In this document: positions 8,620 through 16,902 of the stretch, one piece after another
Position numbering within the stretch: position 1 is the first letter of the stretch
How the letters are laid out: every line of letters starts with the position of its first letter
Assembly (NCBI RefSeq): GCF_003815915.1
Contig: NZ_CP033929.1
Span: forward strand, 1,674,001-1,738,000
Direction: 5' to 3'
Length of the DNA: 64,000 bases
Origin: Chryseobacterium indoltheticum
GTDB taxonomy: Bacteria > Bacteroidota > Bacteroidia > Flavobacteriales > Weeksellaceae
Program-made: the position numbers and the translations under genes
The notes under the pieces: generated by a model
The model's input: the letters and a program-made list of their open reading frames with translations, nothing else
What the model was told of the DNA's origin: nothing
Database searches by the model: none

Positions 8620-9072
8620 ATGAAAAATTTCACTTGGGGACACGCTATTGTTTTAGCCCTTGCCTCTTTTATTATATTTATTTTATCAATGTTATTTTTG
8701 TTTCCGAACGGGCAAAAAAACTCCGAACTGGTAACTGAACATTATTACGAAGAAGAACTTCAGTATCAGGATGTGATTGATGCTAAGAAACGTGCAGACA
8801 ATCTAGCAGAAAAGCCGGTTTATTCTCAGTCTGCGGACGGAATTACTCTGAGATTTCCTCAGGATATTAACAATACAAATTCTACGTTCAGTTTTGTTTT
8901 AAACAGAGCAGAGGACCAGAATTTAGACATCAAAAAAGCGATAAAATTAGATGGTAATCAGTCATTCACTATTCCTAAAGCAGTATTAAAAGCCGGAGGT
9001 TATACTTTAAGACTGAGCTGGACAAAAGATAAAACTGACTATAGAGTCGACTATGATGTGATATGGAAATAG
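8620..9072 (+). CDS. ccoH: CcoH/FixH family cbb3 oxidase assembly protein
   Basis: A 150-residue protein with an N-terminal membrane helix (residues ~8-28) and a periplasmic beta-sandwich domain, the FixH layout. The stretch TEHYYEEELQYQDVIDAKKR is typical of CcoH in Bacteroidetes. It helps assemble or stabilise the cbb3 oxidase. It is intact, but lies next to a destroyed ccoG and overlaps the start of a broken TauE/SafE-like gene. With no ccoN, ccoO or ccoP in the window, it may now be an orphan or may serve structural genes elsewhere in the genome. Confidence 0.88.
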   Translation: MKNFTWGHAIVLALASFIIFILSMLFLFPNGQKNSELVTEHYYEEELQYQDVIDAKKRADNLAEKPVYSQSADGITLRFPQDINNTNSTFSFVLNRAEDQNLDIKKAIKLDGNQSFTIPKAVLKAGGYTLRLSWTKDKTDYRVDYDVIWK

Positions 9073-9140
9073 CATTGATCATATCTGCAATTGGTTTAGG
9101 CTTGCATCCGGTTTTCACAGTATCGGAATGTTAGGTTCTT
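9063..9140 (+). pseudogene. Frameshifted N-terminal remnant of a TauE/SafE-type membrane protein
   Basis: An ATG overlapping the ccoH stop opens MEIALIISAIGLGL, the start of the sulfite-exporter TauE/SafE-like protein that usually closes flavobacterial cco operons. A one-base loss then shifts the frame; in the next frame the expected continuation LASGFHSIGM is readable. After that the resemblance ends and the rest (~230 residues in intact genes) is missing. The four-base overlapping arrangement with ccoH is still preserved. Confidence 0.65.
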
Positions 9141-9209
9141 ATTATTATAAAAATTTTATTTCAATAAGCAGTTTTGCAATAGACTATGTTATTTTTTACC
9201 AATTGTTAA

Positions 9210-9239
9210 TTGCTGAGTATTAATTGATTGGGAACTTTG
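9210..9239 (+). promoter_or_regulatory. Promoter of the SDR-Crp operon
   Basis: A TTG at 9210-9212 is followed after 19 bases by GAACTTTG at 9232-9239, a one-mismatch form of the Bacteroidetes minus-33/minus-7 promoter (TTG, then TAnnTTTG). The ATG of the reductase is 17 bases downstream. Confidence 0.55.
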
Positions 9240-9255
9240 TAAAAAGTTTTAGGAT

Positions 9256-10281
9256 ATGAGTAATAAAAAAGTATTATTAACAGGTGTCACAGGATTCTTA
9301 GGTTCTCACACAACTATTCAACTTTTAAATAAAGATTTCGATGTAATTGGAACATTGAGAAGTAGGGATCGAATTAGTTCTATTAGAGAAATAATAGGAA
9401 AGTACTCACCCAACATTAACAATCTAACTTTTGCAGAAGCGGATTTAAGCGATGAAGAAATCTGGCTTGATCTTACAAAAGGTGTAGATTATGTACTGCA
9501 CATTGCTTCACCTTTTCCTCGCGAGCTCCCTAAACACGAAAACGAGCTGATCGAACCAGCTAAAAGGGGGACGTTAAATATTTTGAAAGCCGCTACTGCA
9601 AACAGTGTAAAACGAGTAGTTATGGTTTCTGCTTTGGGCACCATAACCTACGGTAAAACAAAAGAGGAATTGAGTAATGTCTTTGATGAAGATGATTGGA
9701 CAGATGAATCTAATCTTAAAGATACAACAGCTTATTATAGAAGCAAAACTATTGCTGAAAAAGCTGCATGGGATTTTCTTGAAGAAGAAGAATCAAAGTT
9801 GGAATTCACTACTATTTGTCCTGCTGCTATTTTAGGACCCGTAATAGATAATGATTATGGCACATCTGCAAATATTATCATAGGCCTTCTTAATGGAAGC
9901 CTTCCTGCGTTACCTAAAATTGAGTTTGATATTGTAGATGTTCGATCTGTGGCTGATTTATTAATAAAAGCTATGGAAATGCCACAAGCTGTAAATAATA
10001 GATACATTGCATCTGCCGGACATTACAATTATAAAGAAATCGCACAAATCCTGAAACAGCAATATCCTGAAAGAACAATACCCACTTTTTTACTTCCTGA
10101 TTTCATTACAAAAATATTTTCTATTTTTCAACCATTATTGAAACCTGTATTGCTTGAAAATGTAACACGAAAGATTAATTCGGGCAAAGCCGCAAAAGAC
10201 CTAAATTGGCAACCGCTATCAGCGAAAGAAGCCATTCTTTCATGTGCTGAAAGCGTATTGGAAAGTAAAATTGTTATTTAA
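9256..10281 (+). CDS. Extended SDR reductase (dihydroflavonol-4-reductase-like)
   Basis: A 341-residue cytoplasmic NAD(P)-dependent oxidoreductase of the extended short-chain dehydrogenase family. The dinucleotide-binding motif is LLTGVTGFLGSH near residues 7-18; the catalytic pair is in TAYYRSKTIAEKAAW (YxxxK, near residue 161); MVSALGTITYG contains the active-site Ser. The substrate loop ICPAAILGP is typical of the dihydroflavonol/cinnamoyl-CoA/anthocyanidin reductase-like subgroup, so the substrate is probably a small carbonyl compound, unknown here. Length is normal. Its stop codon directly abuts the start of the Crp-type gene, so the two are almost certainly translated from one mRNA. Confidence 0.88.
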   Translation: MSNKKVLLTGVTGFLGSHTTIQLLNKDFDVIGTLRSRDRISSIREIIGKYSPNINNLTFAEADLSDEEIWLDLTKGVDYVLHIASPFPRELPKHENELIEPAKRGTLNILKAATANSVKRVVMVSALGTITYGKTKEELSNVFDEDDWTDESNLKDTTAYYRSKTIAEKAAWDFLEEEESKLEFTTICPAAILGPVIDNDYGTSANIIIGLLNGSLPALPKIEFDIVDVRSVADLLIKAMEMPQAVNNRYIASAGHYNYKEIAQILKQQYPERTIPTFLLPDFITKIFSIFQPLLKPVLLENVTRKINSGKAAKDLNWQPLSAKEAILSCAESVLESKIVI

Positions 10282-10854
10282 ATGGAAAAATTAGTACAAG
10301 CATTATCTTTCGGCGGTGTTCTTTCTGAAAGAGATATTGAAATTGTCGCAAATTCCTTCCGGATAAAAGAACTAAAATCAGGAGAATATTTTCAAGAATC
10401 CGGAAATCCGGCCGATAAAATTGTATTTGTAGAGAAGGGGATACTGAGGGTTTACCGCAGGGATGAAAAAGGTAATGACGTGACAAAATATTTCATAAGA
10501 GAAAACCGGTTCTTTGCAGATATGATAAGTTATTATTCTGCACAACCTGCTGCAGATTCCATTGAGTCTGTAATCTCTTCAAAAATATGTTGGATCTGCT
10601 CTAAAGTTTTTGAAAAACTAATGCATGAAATTCCCAATCTGCTTATTTTTTTCAAGAGTGTTTCAGAATCTACATTACTAAATAAATTGAAGGATAATGA
10701 TTTTTTAAATTTTGGAAGCGCAAAGACCAAATATCTTGAATTTGTTAAACGCTATCCCGAACTAAGTTTGCAAGTTCCGCAACAACATATCGCATCGTAT
10801 CTTAAAATAACGCCACAATCCTTGAGCAGAATCAGAAGTGAAATTTTGAAGTAA
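10282..10854 (+). CDS. Crp/Fnr family transcriptional regulator
   Basis: A 190-residue regulator with an N-terminal cyclic-nucleotide-binding-type beta barrel (residues ~15-125; SGNPADKIVFVEKGILRVY is the core) and a C-terminal helix-turn-helix (residues ~150-190; QQHIASYLKITPQSLSRIRS). It has the short length of the Bacteroidetes Crp-like group in which the effector is usually unknown. There is no Fnr-type cysteine cluster, so oxygen sensing by an iron-sulphur cluster is unlikely. It starts on the base after the reductase stop, implying translational coupling and probable control of that reductase. Confidence 0.9.
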   Translation: MEKLVQALSFGGVLSERDIEIVANSFRIKELKSGEYFQESGNPADKIVFVEKGILRVYRRDEKGNDVTKYFIRENRFFADMISYYSAQPAADSIESVISSKICWICSKVFEKLMHEIPNLLIFFKSVSESTLLNKLKDNDFLNFGSAKTKYLEFVKRYPELSLQVPQQHIASYLKITPQSLSRIRSEILK

Positions 10855-11684
10855 CAAAGCTGCTTATTTATCATTAAAATCCAATACACTTTATAATATT
10901 TTGCATGGTTAAAACGCTTATTTTATAGTGCTTTAGACTGAAATATCCATGTCTGAGATGACTTAAATATCATTTTACAAAATAATACATCATATTGATT
11001 GGTAATAAATAGTTTCTAAAATTAAAAAACTTCGCAATTAAAAATCATCAATCAATGCCAATGCTATTGCGATAAAAAGTTTTGTGTAGACTCTTTTATG
11101 AGAAGCTACTTATTTGTTTGATCTGGCATTCTCAATTTTGTCATTTCTAAATCGGCATTTAACATCGCCGTTTTTTCATTCAAGGCTGACTGACTATTTT
11201 TTACATAAAGGTTGATCGTTTATTGGAATCAGAATACTGTTTCAAAAAGTCCAACCTAATTACGATCAAACTATACCATTATGAATTAAGGATCAATGGA
11301 TCAAAAATAATGATTAAAGGCTGCCGGGCTATCAATGTTGTCCTTTCAGATTACCACAATAATAGTAAAATGATAATATCACTTTCAAAAGCCATAATGT
11401 CGAAGGAATGCTAATATGAACTTCCTGATTTCAAGATCAACGATGAGCTAAAATTTCAGCTCAACAGAAAAATACAACGCAACCACCCAAATTGTAAAAT
11501 GAGGTCAATCTGTTATCAGCAATGGAAAACGAAGTTTGACCATTAGGAAAATATGCAGTATATTTTATGAGCAATTACTTAGTCTTAATTTTTTGATGAA
11601 ACTTTAGGGTCTAATATTTCTTTACCAAATGAATACTTTGGGAAATTTTAACAAAATAAACAATTATAATTAATCAGAATTTTT
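10855..11684. other. Long non-coding or eroded stretch
   Basis: No intact gene is visible in 830 bases. On the minus strand, 11106-11219 reads as a stop-ended tail (INLYVKNSQSALNEKTAMLN, then DLEMTKLRMP), which looks protein-like and may be the end of a lost gene. A 63-codon plus-strand frame at 11223-11414 has no recognisable features. The region divides the reductase operon from the peptide locus. Confidence 0.4.
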
Positions 11685-12521
11685 TTATTTAAAATATATT
11701 CTGGTTGAACTTATATAGTAAGTTTCAGGGATTTTCTTTGGCCATGTTGTAGGTTTAAATTTCTTCTTAAGCCAAAAAAGGTGATACATTACTGCCTCAT
11801 ACTTATTTCTATATATAATCTTTCCTTTTTCAAATTTAAGATGCCCTTCAAATCCTTCCATTAAAATAAAATCAAAATAAGTTCTCACTGTTTTTTCTAA
11901 TTCAGCCTGCTTCATTAGATGTGTGAAACTTTCTATCTCTGTTTCTATATCGAAAATAGAAGAGCCATCCACTAAATAGTCCCAAGCGAAGCTACATTCG
12001 TCAAAACAATAGTGTTTTGATTCAGAAAAAACTTTTTTATAATCTTTACTTTTTTGAAAATAATTATTCATTAAGTCTATATTCCTATAAAGTCCAAAAC
12101 ATCCTGTCGTATAATCATGTCGCACACTTAAGTAATCGTAATTTTCAAGAAGTTCACTGGTGAAAAAAGATCTGATATCACCATAGATAATATCTAAATC
12201 ACAATGTCCCCAGAAATCATAGCCTTTAATTAATTCAGGAAACATAAAACCATAAGCGGGTTTGAAGTCGCAGAGTTTATAAGGATAATCTATATTAATG
12301 TTAAAGTTCAGCTTTTCCGATGTCGAAGAGATTATTTCCGGTAGGCTTTTTAAAATAATCTTCACATTTTCCGGAAGATTGGGAACTTCATCAGTATTGT
12401 CCGTAATTATTATAAAGTCTATGTTTGAATTATAACTGCAAGAATGCAGATAATATGGCAAATACCAAGGATATTCGCCATACCAGCATGTTATGAGTAT
12501 AATTTTATCGAATGCTCTCAT
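11685..12521 (-). CDS. DUF6625-like glycosyltransferase
   Basis: A 278-residue cytoplasmic protein starting MRAFDKIILITCWYGEYPWY. This start, the segment YPYKLCDFKPAYGFMFPELI and the acidic motif DFWGHCDLDIIYGDIRSFF are what I associate with DUF6625, a family of GT-A-like glycosyltransferases; the Asp-Leu-Asp would coordinate the metal and nucleotide sugar. Further conserved-looking residues lie in RHDYTTGCFGLYRN and DECSFAWDY. It is the last gene of the minus-strand peptide locus, 147 bases after the thioredoxin gene. Together with the Cys-rich peptide and two further transferase-like proteins it suggests peptide glycosylation, but an exopolysaccharide role cannot be excluded. Confidence 0.75.
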   Translation of the reverse strand: MRAFDKIILITCWYGEYPWYLPYYLHSCSYNSNIDFIIITDNTDEVPNLPENVKIILKSLPEIISSTSEKLNFNINIDYPYKLCDFKPAYGFMFPELIKGYDFWGHCDLDIIYGDIRSFFTSELLENYDYLSVRHDYTTGCFGLYRNIDLMNNYFQKSKDYKKVFSESKHYCFDECSFAWDYLVDGSSIFDIETEIESFTHLMKQAELEKTVRTYFDFILMEGFEGHLKFEKGKIIYRNKYEAVMYHLFWLKKKFKPTTWPKKIPETYYISSTRIYFK

Positions 12522-12668
12522 ATTCTATTCATTATGCTATGTCATATCGAAGATGATCGATATAAAAGTGTTGATTAAACTATTAAAAACCTGTAACGTG
12601 ATCCTGTTACATGTTGAGAAAAAATCTAAATCTTATTAAATCTATTAGAAATTAATTAAATCCTTCCG

Positions 12669-13739
12669 TTATTTTTGATCCAGTAAGCTTTTTAGCTCAT
12701 CAGGTGAAATATCTTTTGCAATGATTTTGCCGTGTGAATCAAGTAGAAAGTTGGTAGGAAATCTGGTGATGTTAAGATTTATCGCTTCTACACCATTTTC
12801 ATCCAAGACATTTAGCCATTTTAAATCGTAATTTTTAATTACTTTTTTCCAGTTTTGAATGTCCTGACTGCGGTCTGTTGATATACCGATATACTCAAAT
12901 CCGCTTTCATTATATTGGTTGTAAATGCTTTTGTATGCGGGTAAATCTTTCAGACATGGGGCACAATAAGAAAACCAAAAATCTATCAGAGTGTATTTTT
13001 TTCCATATCCTTTTTGAAGTTGTGTTTTGTCAATGGTTAGCGCTGGAAAGTCATTTCCCATTGTAAATTTTTTATCTCTCTTGATAGTAAGAATTAGATC
13101 TTCATAAAGCTTTGATTTTTTGATTTTATCTCCAAAAAATGTCAAATTTTCAGAAAATCCCTCATTAAATCCGATATATCGGTAATCAGAAATAATCATC
13201 CATAAGGCTACATATGAATTTGGATTTTCTTTAATGTATTTTCTTAAGAAATCATTTTTTTTTATGAAATTATCACTGTCAAAAGGCATAAGCTCTATAC
13301 CGTTGTCTTCCAACTGCTTAACAATAAGATTAAATTCTTCTTGTGACTTGCTATGAAGATCTATATGCTTGTATTTGATCAAGTCATTAACAGACATTTT
13401 ATAGTTGGTAGCACTATTATCAACAAAAAATGTTGCGAAATACACTCTATTTTCTTCTTTGTCATAGTAGCTAATCTCAAGAGCGTGTGGGAAATCATCA
13501 ATTATACCGTTAATTAAAAACTTGTTATTTATAACTTTTACTTTGTTATTAAGCAATTTTAGTTTGGCTGATGCGGTATCCTTAACATTTAATTGTATCG
13601 GATAAATGGAAAGTTCTTTATTATTATAAAATTTTGATGTTCCTTCAATTAAAAATTTATTTTGTGATGATAATAAAACAAACGAAAATGTTAAAAGTAT
13701 TGGTAAAAGAACTTTAAGTTTTAAGATAGTAATTTTCAT
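12669..13739 (-). CDS. TlpA-like thiol-disulfide oxidoreductase, exported
   Basis: A 356-residue protein starting MKITILKLKVLLPILL, a signal peptide that sends it to the periplasm. Residues ~20-110 form a beta-rich DUF4369-like domain, a helical linker follows, and residues ~220-356 are a thioredoxin fold with the active site YCAPCLKDLPAYKS and the cis-Pro in ITRFPTNFLLD. Enzymes of this type reduce or form disulfides outside the cytoplasm. It lies just downstream of a small Cys-rich peptide gene (107-base gap), so a role in setting the peptide's disulfides is plausible, as thiol oxidoreductases do in glycocin clusters. A general redox role is the alternative. I chose the inner ATG because it begins a proper signal sequence. 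Confidence 0.85.
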   Translation of the reverse strand: MKITILKLKVLLPILLTFSFVLLSSQNKFLIEGTSKFYNNKELSIYPIQLNVKDTASAKLKLLNNKVKVINNKFLINGIIDDFPHALEISYYDKEENRVYFATFFVDNSATNYKMSVNDLIKYKHIDLHSKSQEEFNLIVKQLEDNGIELMPFDSDNFIKKNDFLRKYIKENPNSYVALWMIISDYRYIGFNEGFSENLTFFGDKIKKSKLYEDLILTIKRDKKFTMGNDFPALTIDKTQLQKGYGKKYTLIDFWFSYCAPCLKDLPAYKSIYNQYNESGFEYIGISTDRSQDIQNWKKVIKNYDLKWLNVLDENGVEAINLNITRFPTNFLLDSHGKIIAKDISPDELKSLLDQK

Positions 13740-13846
13740 TATTTTTCCAATTTTAATTAAAAAAATAAATGTTATCAATCTATAGAATTTATATTATATA
13801 TAGACCAATAACATTTTAATTTATTTTTTAAATAATAAAATTAATC

Positions 13847-14026
13847 TTAGCAACAAGCAAAACCGTTACCAGGACCATTTACAAATCTGTGTTTTCCTGA
13901 CGGGCAAGCTGGATTTGTAAGGATGCATAGTGTACCACCACTACCTGCCATAATACCTTTCAATTCTTTCCTAGATAATTCGTTTTTTGCTACAGCAAAG
14001 CTCATTTTCTTTAGCTTTTTTTCCAT
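13847..14026 (-). CDS. Cys-rich peptide precursor with glycine-type leader (bacteriocin-like)
   Basis: A 59-residue peptide. The leader MEKKLKKMSFAVAKNELSRK, then ELKGIMAGSGG, matches the double-glycine leaders of Bacteroidetes natural-product precursors (the Leu-Ser-Arg-x-Glu-Leu-Lys box before Gly-Ser-Gly-Gly), which are cut by C39 peptidase transporters. The predicted 28-residue core after Gly31 carries four Cys at 34, 41, 58 and 59 plus several Gly, Pro, Ser and Thr residues. I start at the ATG giving MEKK rather than 17 codons upstream, because the leader box then sits at the usual place. It is flanked on the same strand by glycosyltransferase-like genes and a thioredoxin. No peptidase-ABC transporter is in the window. 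A modified, secreted peptide is the likely product. Confidence 0.8.
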   Translation of the reverse strand: MEKKLKKMSFAVAKNELSRKELKGIMAGSGGTLCILTNPACPSGKHRFVNGPGNGFACC

Positions 14027-14469
14027 AATAAATTTTGTTTGTTTAGTTATACCATTATTGGTTTTTAAATATGACAATAATGAGTGAATTAAAAAAGAAT
14101 TTTAACAATTATTAACATTTTAAATTTTAAAAGCAATAAAATATGGTCATGCTGGAGCTACAACAGTTAATTTTAACAACTCGTAATTATCCATCATAAA
14201 AGGTTTTAAAAAAATTAACTATAGTTTATGATTTGTTAACTTTTTTTATGAACTTTTATCAAGTGATAAAATGTTTAAAGTGTCCGAACAATTCGCTAAA
14301 CAAAAGCGAATTTATTCTATTAGCCAGTTCTACACAGATATTAGTGATTTAAATTTTCATTGATAATCCCCAGTATCGAAATTATATCATATTTTAAGCA
14401 AACCTCGGTCGAAAATGTTAACTCTATTTTAAACTTGCAAAATGAGGCGATATTTGTAGGTACAAATAT
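14027..14469. other. Upstream region of the peptide gene
   Basis: A 443-base AT-rich gap between the peptide start and the end of the GT25-like gene. It should contain the peptide promoter and upstream elements; I found no exact TAnnTTTG box and no gene. Its length suggests the peptide gene has its own promoter. Confidence 0.4.
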
Positions 14470-15141
14470 TTAGATGTTACTTTCTTTAATGAGCTCAAGA
14501 TATTTACGATGGTAAAATGATAATTCTTTATTTGCATTTTTAAAACATGTTTCAATGTCATCCTCATTATTATTCAGATTTTGGATATCAGAATATCCAA
14601 AACCTTTTTGAACAGATATAAATGGATACATCACCATTTTATTTAATGTAAGTTCTGAAAAAACATTATCTGCCCCATCTTCATCACCAAATTTCACATT
14701 TAAAATTTGTTCATAAAATTTTTGATAAATGACTACAAATTGAGTACACCAAAAATGATTAATCCAGAATCTGTTTTCGGTAATTGGAACCACATAGTTA
14801 AAACCACCTCCGATTCCACCTAATAAAAGATCTGCACCATTAGCATGGGCACCTATTATATTTGAAATGAAATATTCTTTAGAGTAAGTGTCTGTAAAAA
14901 CATGATCATCTTCTATTAATAAGATAACATCATCTTCATTAGTTTGCGCTAACTTGATAATCTTTACAATACTTTCCCACAGACCTACATTTCCATTTTG
15001 ATGTTCACAAGCTTCAATAATATGAATATCAAATTCATCTTTTCCATCAAATTCTTTTAAAACGCTTGTCAAACGATCTTCTCTTTTTTTAAGATTAATA
15101 ATGTAAGTGGGTATAATAATATCTTCAAACTGTTCATTCAT
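14470..15141 (-). CDS. GT25-like glycosyltransferase
   Basis: A 223-residue cytoplasmic protein. The start TYIINLKKREDRLTSVLKEF is the classic opening of glycosyltransferase family 25 (LPS galactosyltransferase-type), and LIEDDHVF carries the acidic Asp-Asp-His metal/donor motif. A second conserved block ADLLLGGIGGGFNY and MVMYPFISVQKGFGYSD recur in the neighbouring paralogue. Its ATG overlaps the stop of the upstream paralogue by four bases, so the two are co-translated. Linked to the Cys-rich peptide gene on the same strand. Peptide glycosylation is my inference; the acceptor cannot be told from sequence. Confidence 0.78.
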   Translation of the reverse strand: MNEQFEDIIIPTYIINLKKREDRLTSVLKEFDGKDEFDIHIIEACEHQNGNVGLWESIVKIIKLAQTNEDDVILLIEDDHVFTDTYSKEYFISNIIGAHANGADLLLGGIGGGFNYVVPITENRFWINHFWCTQFVVIYQKFYEQILNVKFGDEDGADNVFSELTLNKMVMYPFISVQKGFGYSDIQNLNNNEDDIETCFKNANKELSFYHRKYLELIKESNI

Positions 15142-15635
15142 GATCGATAAAATTTACGAATGTGTTTAAGGTCTTCAATAATAATATTAGATCGCTCATA
15201 ATGATCGACCCCAGAGGAGCTTGGTTCTAAAGTAATAAAAGGGTGCATAACAAAAATGTTTTCTGCAATTTCAGATATAAAATCCTCAAGATTAACATTG
15301 TTGAGATGTTTATTCTTAATGATTTTATAGAATATCTTGTTAAACAAAACTATGAAATTGAATCCATGAAACTTTTCAATACAAAATAGATTTTCATCAA
15401 TCTGTAATATCTTATGAAAATTTTGTACTCCTCCTAAAAGTATATCTGCACTTTTTTCTTGAGCTTTACTGATACAGGTATTTATATATTTATTCAGTGA
15501 GATATTATTATTTTTTTTTGATGTGTTGCATATAATGACAAAAGCACTATCTATATTTTTAATTAATATATCAGCAATCTTTTGTAAATGATCCTTGGTT
15601 TCACAGAAATAAATAATATTATCCATACTTTCCAC
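15138..15635 (-). CDS. Degenerate paralogue of the GT25-like protein
   Basis: A 165-residue protein related to the gene that follows it: ADILLGGVQNFHKILQIDEN aligns with ADLLLGGIGGGFNYVVPITE, FIVLFNKIFYKII with FVVIYQKFYEQIL, and FVMHPFITLE with MVMYPFISVQ. It lacks the INLKKREDR opening and the EDDHVF acidic motif, so it probably is not a catalyst by itself; it may form a heterodimer with the active paralogue. The start could be the first or fourth codon (MESMDN). It overlaps the next gene by four bases. Intact frame. Confidence 0.7.
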   Translation of the reverse strand: MESMDNIIYFCETKDHLQKIADILIKNIDSAFVIICNTSKKNNNISLNKYINTCISKAQEKSADILLGGVQNFHKILQIDENLFCIEKFHGFNFIVLFNKIFYKIIKNKHLNNVNLEDFISEIAENIFVMHPFITLEPSSSGVDHYERSNIIIEDLKHIRKFYRS

Positions 15636-15670
15636 AAATTAATGTCTTTATTAAAAATAAATATATAGTA

Positions 15671-15723
15671 AATATAGCAATTAAAAAAAATTAGCTATTC
15701 TTATTTTTTTTAATTGCTATATT
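15671..15723 (-). terminator. Perfect 20-base-pair AT-rich hairpin upstream of the GT pair
   Basis: Bases 15671-15690 and 15704-15723 are exact inverted repeats (AATATAGCAATTAAAAAAAA and its complement) around a 13-base loop. The loop holds the stop codon of the 31-residue frame at 15691-15786. It lies between that frame and the GT gene that starts at 15635, so it may attenuate read-through or protect an mRNA end. The A and T runs inside the stem make it act as a terminator in either direction. Confidence 0.6.
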
Positions 15724-15786
15724 TTTTATTTCTTCATACTTATCGTTTGTTGAAACAGTGAATCCAATTAGGGGTAAATTTTCCAT
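15691..15786 (-). CDS. Possible 31-residue small protein
   Basis: An ATG-started frame MENLPLIGFTVSTNDKYEEI, then KNIAIKKNKNS, whose stop lies in the loop of a perfect hairpin. The sequence is protein-like (alternating hydrophobic start, charged helix) and could be a short peptide of the locus or the start of a decayed longer gene. It has no glycine leader and no cysteine. Too short to be sure. Confidence 0.35.
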   Translation of the reverse strand: MENLPLIGFTVSTNDKYEEIKNIAIKKNKNS

Positions 15787-16401
15787 GTTCAAAATTTAAC
15801 ATTTTTAATATCCGCAATTATTCTGATCCATATGGCCCAAATGTTTTTTTGATAAGCGAGTAACCTTTGAACCTTAGTCAATAGATCACTAATAGCTAAA
15901 AAAGGAAAAAACAAATATCTGAAATGAAGATCTTCCGCTTTATACAGATTTACATCCAATCTAATTTCAGTTTTTTTCTATCATATTAAAATAAAGAGAT
16001 TTCGTTAGGCTAATAACTGTGCACAAAGTTAAAGCAATGGCATTAATGCCAAATGATTAATCAGTATACAAATATGGCTCTCCGAAACAATGAACTTTGA
16101 ATGAGAGTCCGTGTACGAATTTCTTTCCTTCATCAAACTTATTGCTGATTTTTAAAGTTCCCTATTGTATTTGAAATTATTTTTTATGAAGAACCTTCAC
16201 TTAAAAATAATTTAATTTTCAGAATAGGATTTTAGTAATGCCCGTTTTCAAATAAATATCTTCTGCAATAACCATATGAAATAAGTGGATTCTCTAAAGT
16301 AATAAATTTATATATATGTTCATTATTGAGTAGTAGTGGTTTTTTGAGATTGATTAGAAGTTATATTGCAAGTTTAGTTGGTAAAATATTAAATTCCAAT
16401 G
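15787..16401. other. Non-coding stretch
   Basis: About 615 AT-rich bases between the small frame and the 90-residue gene. I see no gene, RNA gene or repeat here. Confidence 0.4.
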
Positions 16402-16674
16402 CTAATTGATTTCGTCTTCCTTTCCTTGCATAGCACTATTTAGAATCTGCTCAGCTTCTGAGAAAAATATGTTAATCGATATTTCAAATCCATTTTGCAT
16501 AAAAAAAGTAACTTGCCCATCATTATTGTGACTTAGAAAAACAATATTGCATGCGTTTATCAAAACTGGCTTGCCTAAAACTTTTGCTCCTTCAAGAGAA
16601 TTAGGTCTTTTAATACCTAAAATTACTTTTTGGCTGATATAAATCAAACTGTTACTATTGCATTTTAACCTCAT
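16402..16674 (-). CDS. Hypothetical 90-residue protein
   Basis: A small soluble protein beginning MRLKCNSNSLIYISQKVILG. It is rich in beta-strand-forming residues in the first 70 positions (AKVLGKPVLINACNIVFLSH) and ends in a short acidic helix (AEQILNSAMQGKEDEIN). No known family is recognised. It stands alone, transcribed away from the secreted-protein operon at 16903, so the 228-base gap between them must hold two divergent promoters. The Leu-rich beta pattern resembles a small regulator or immunity-like fold, but that is speculation. Confidence 0.55.
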   Translation of the reverse strand: MRLKCNSNSLIYISQKVILGIKRPNSLEGAKVLGKPVLINACNIVFLSHNNDGQVTFFMQNGFEISINIFFSEAEQILNSAMQGKEDEIN

Positions 16675-16869
16675 GATACAAATTTAATGTTTTAATATTC
16701 ACGCCGAATTAAATAGGTTTAATTTTAACTAACCGAAAAATTTGTACCGTTTTATTGCAATAAAATCACGTCACGTTTTGTCGTGATAGGTAATTATGTT
16801 TGCGAAATCAATATGAATCTTATCATATTAATTCTCATTAAAGAATGACTTATTGCGTTAAATAAAAGT

Positions 16870-16877
16870 TAAATTTG
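16870..16877 (+). promoter_or_regulatory. Minus-7 box before the T9SS/RHS operon
   Basis: TAAATTTG is an exact TAnnTTTG match and lies 25 bases before the ATG at 16903. The four following genes are nearly contiguous on the same strand, so this is probably the promoter of the whole toxin operon. Confidence 0.55.
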
Positions 16878-16902
16878 CACATCGTTAAAACAAACTCAAA
16901 TC

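Noticed and set aside
11223..11414. 63-codon plus-strand frame
   Set aside because: Low-complexity AT-rich composition without family signature; the opposite strand shows a more protein-like tail at 11106-11219.
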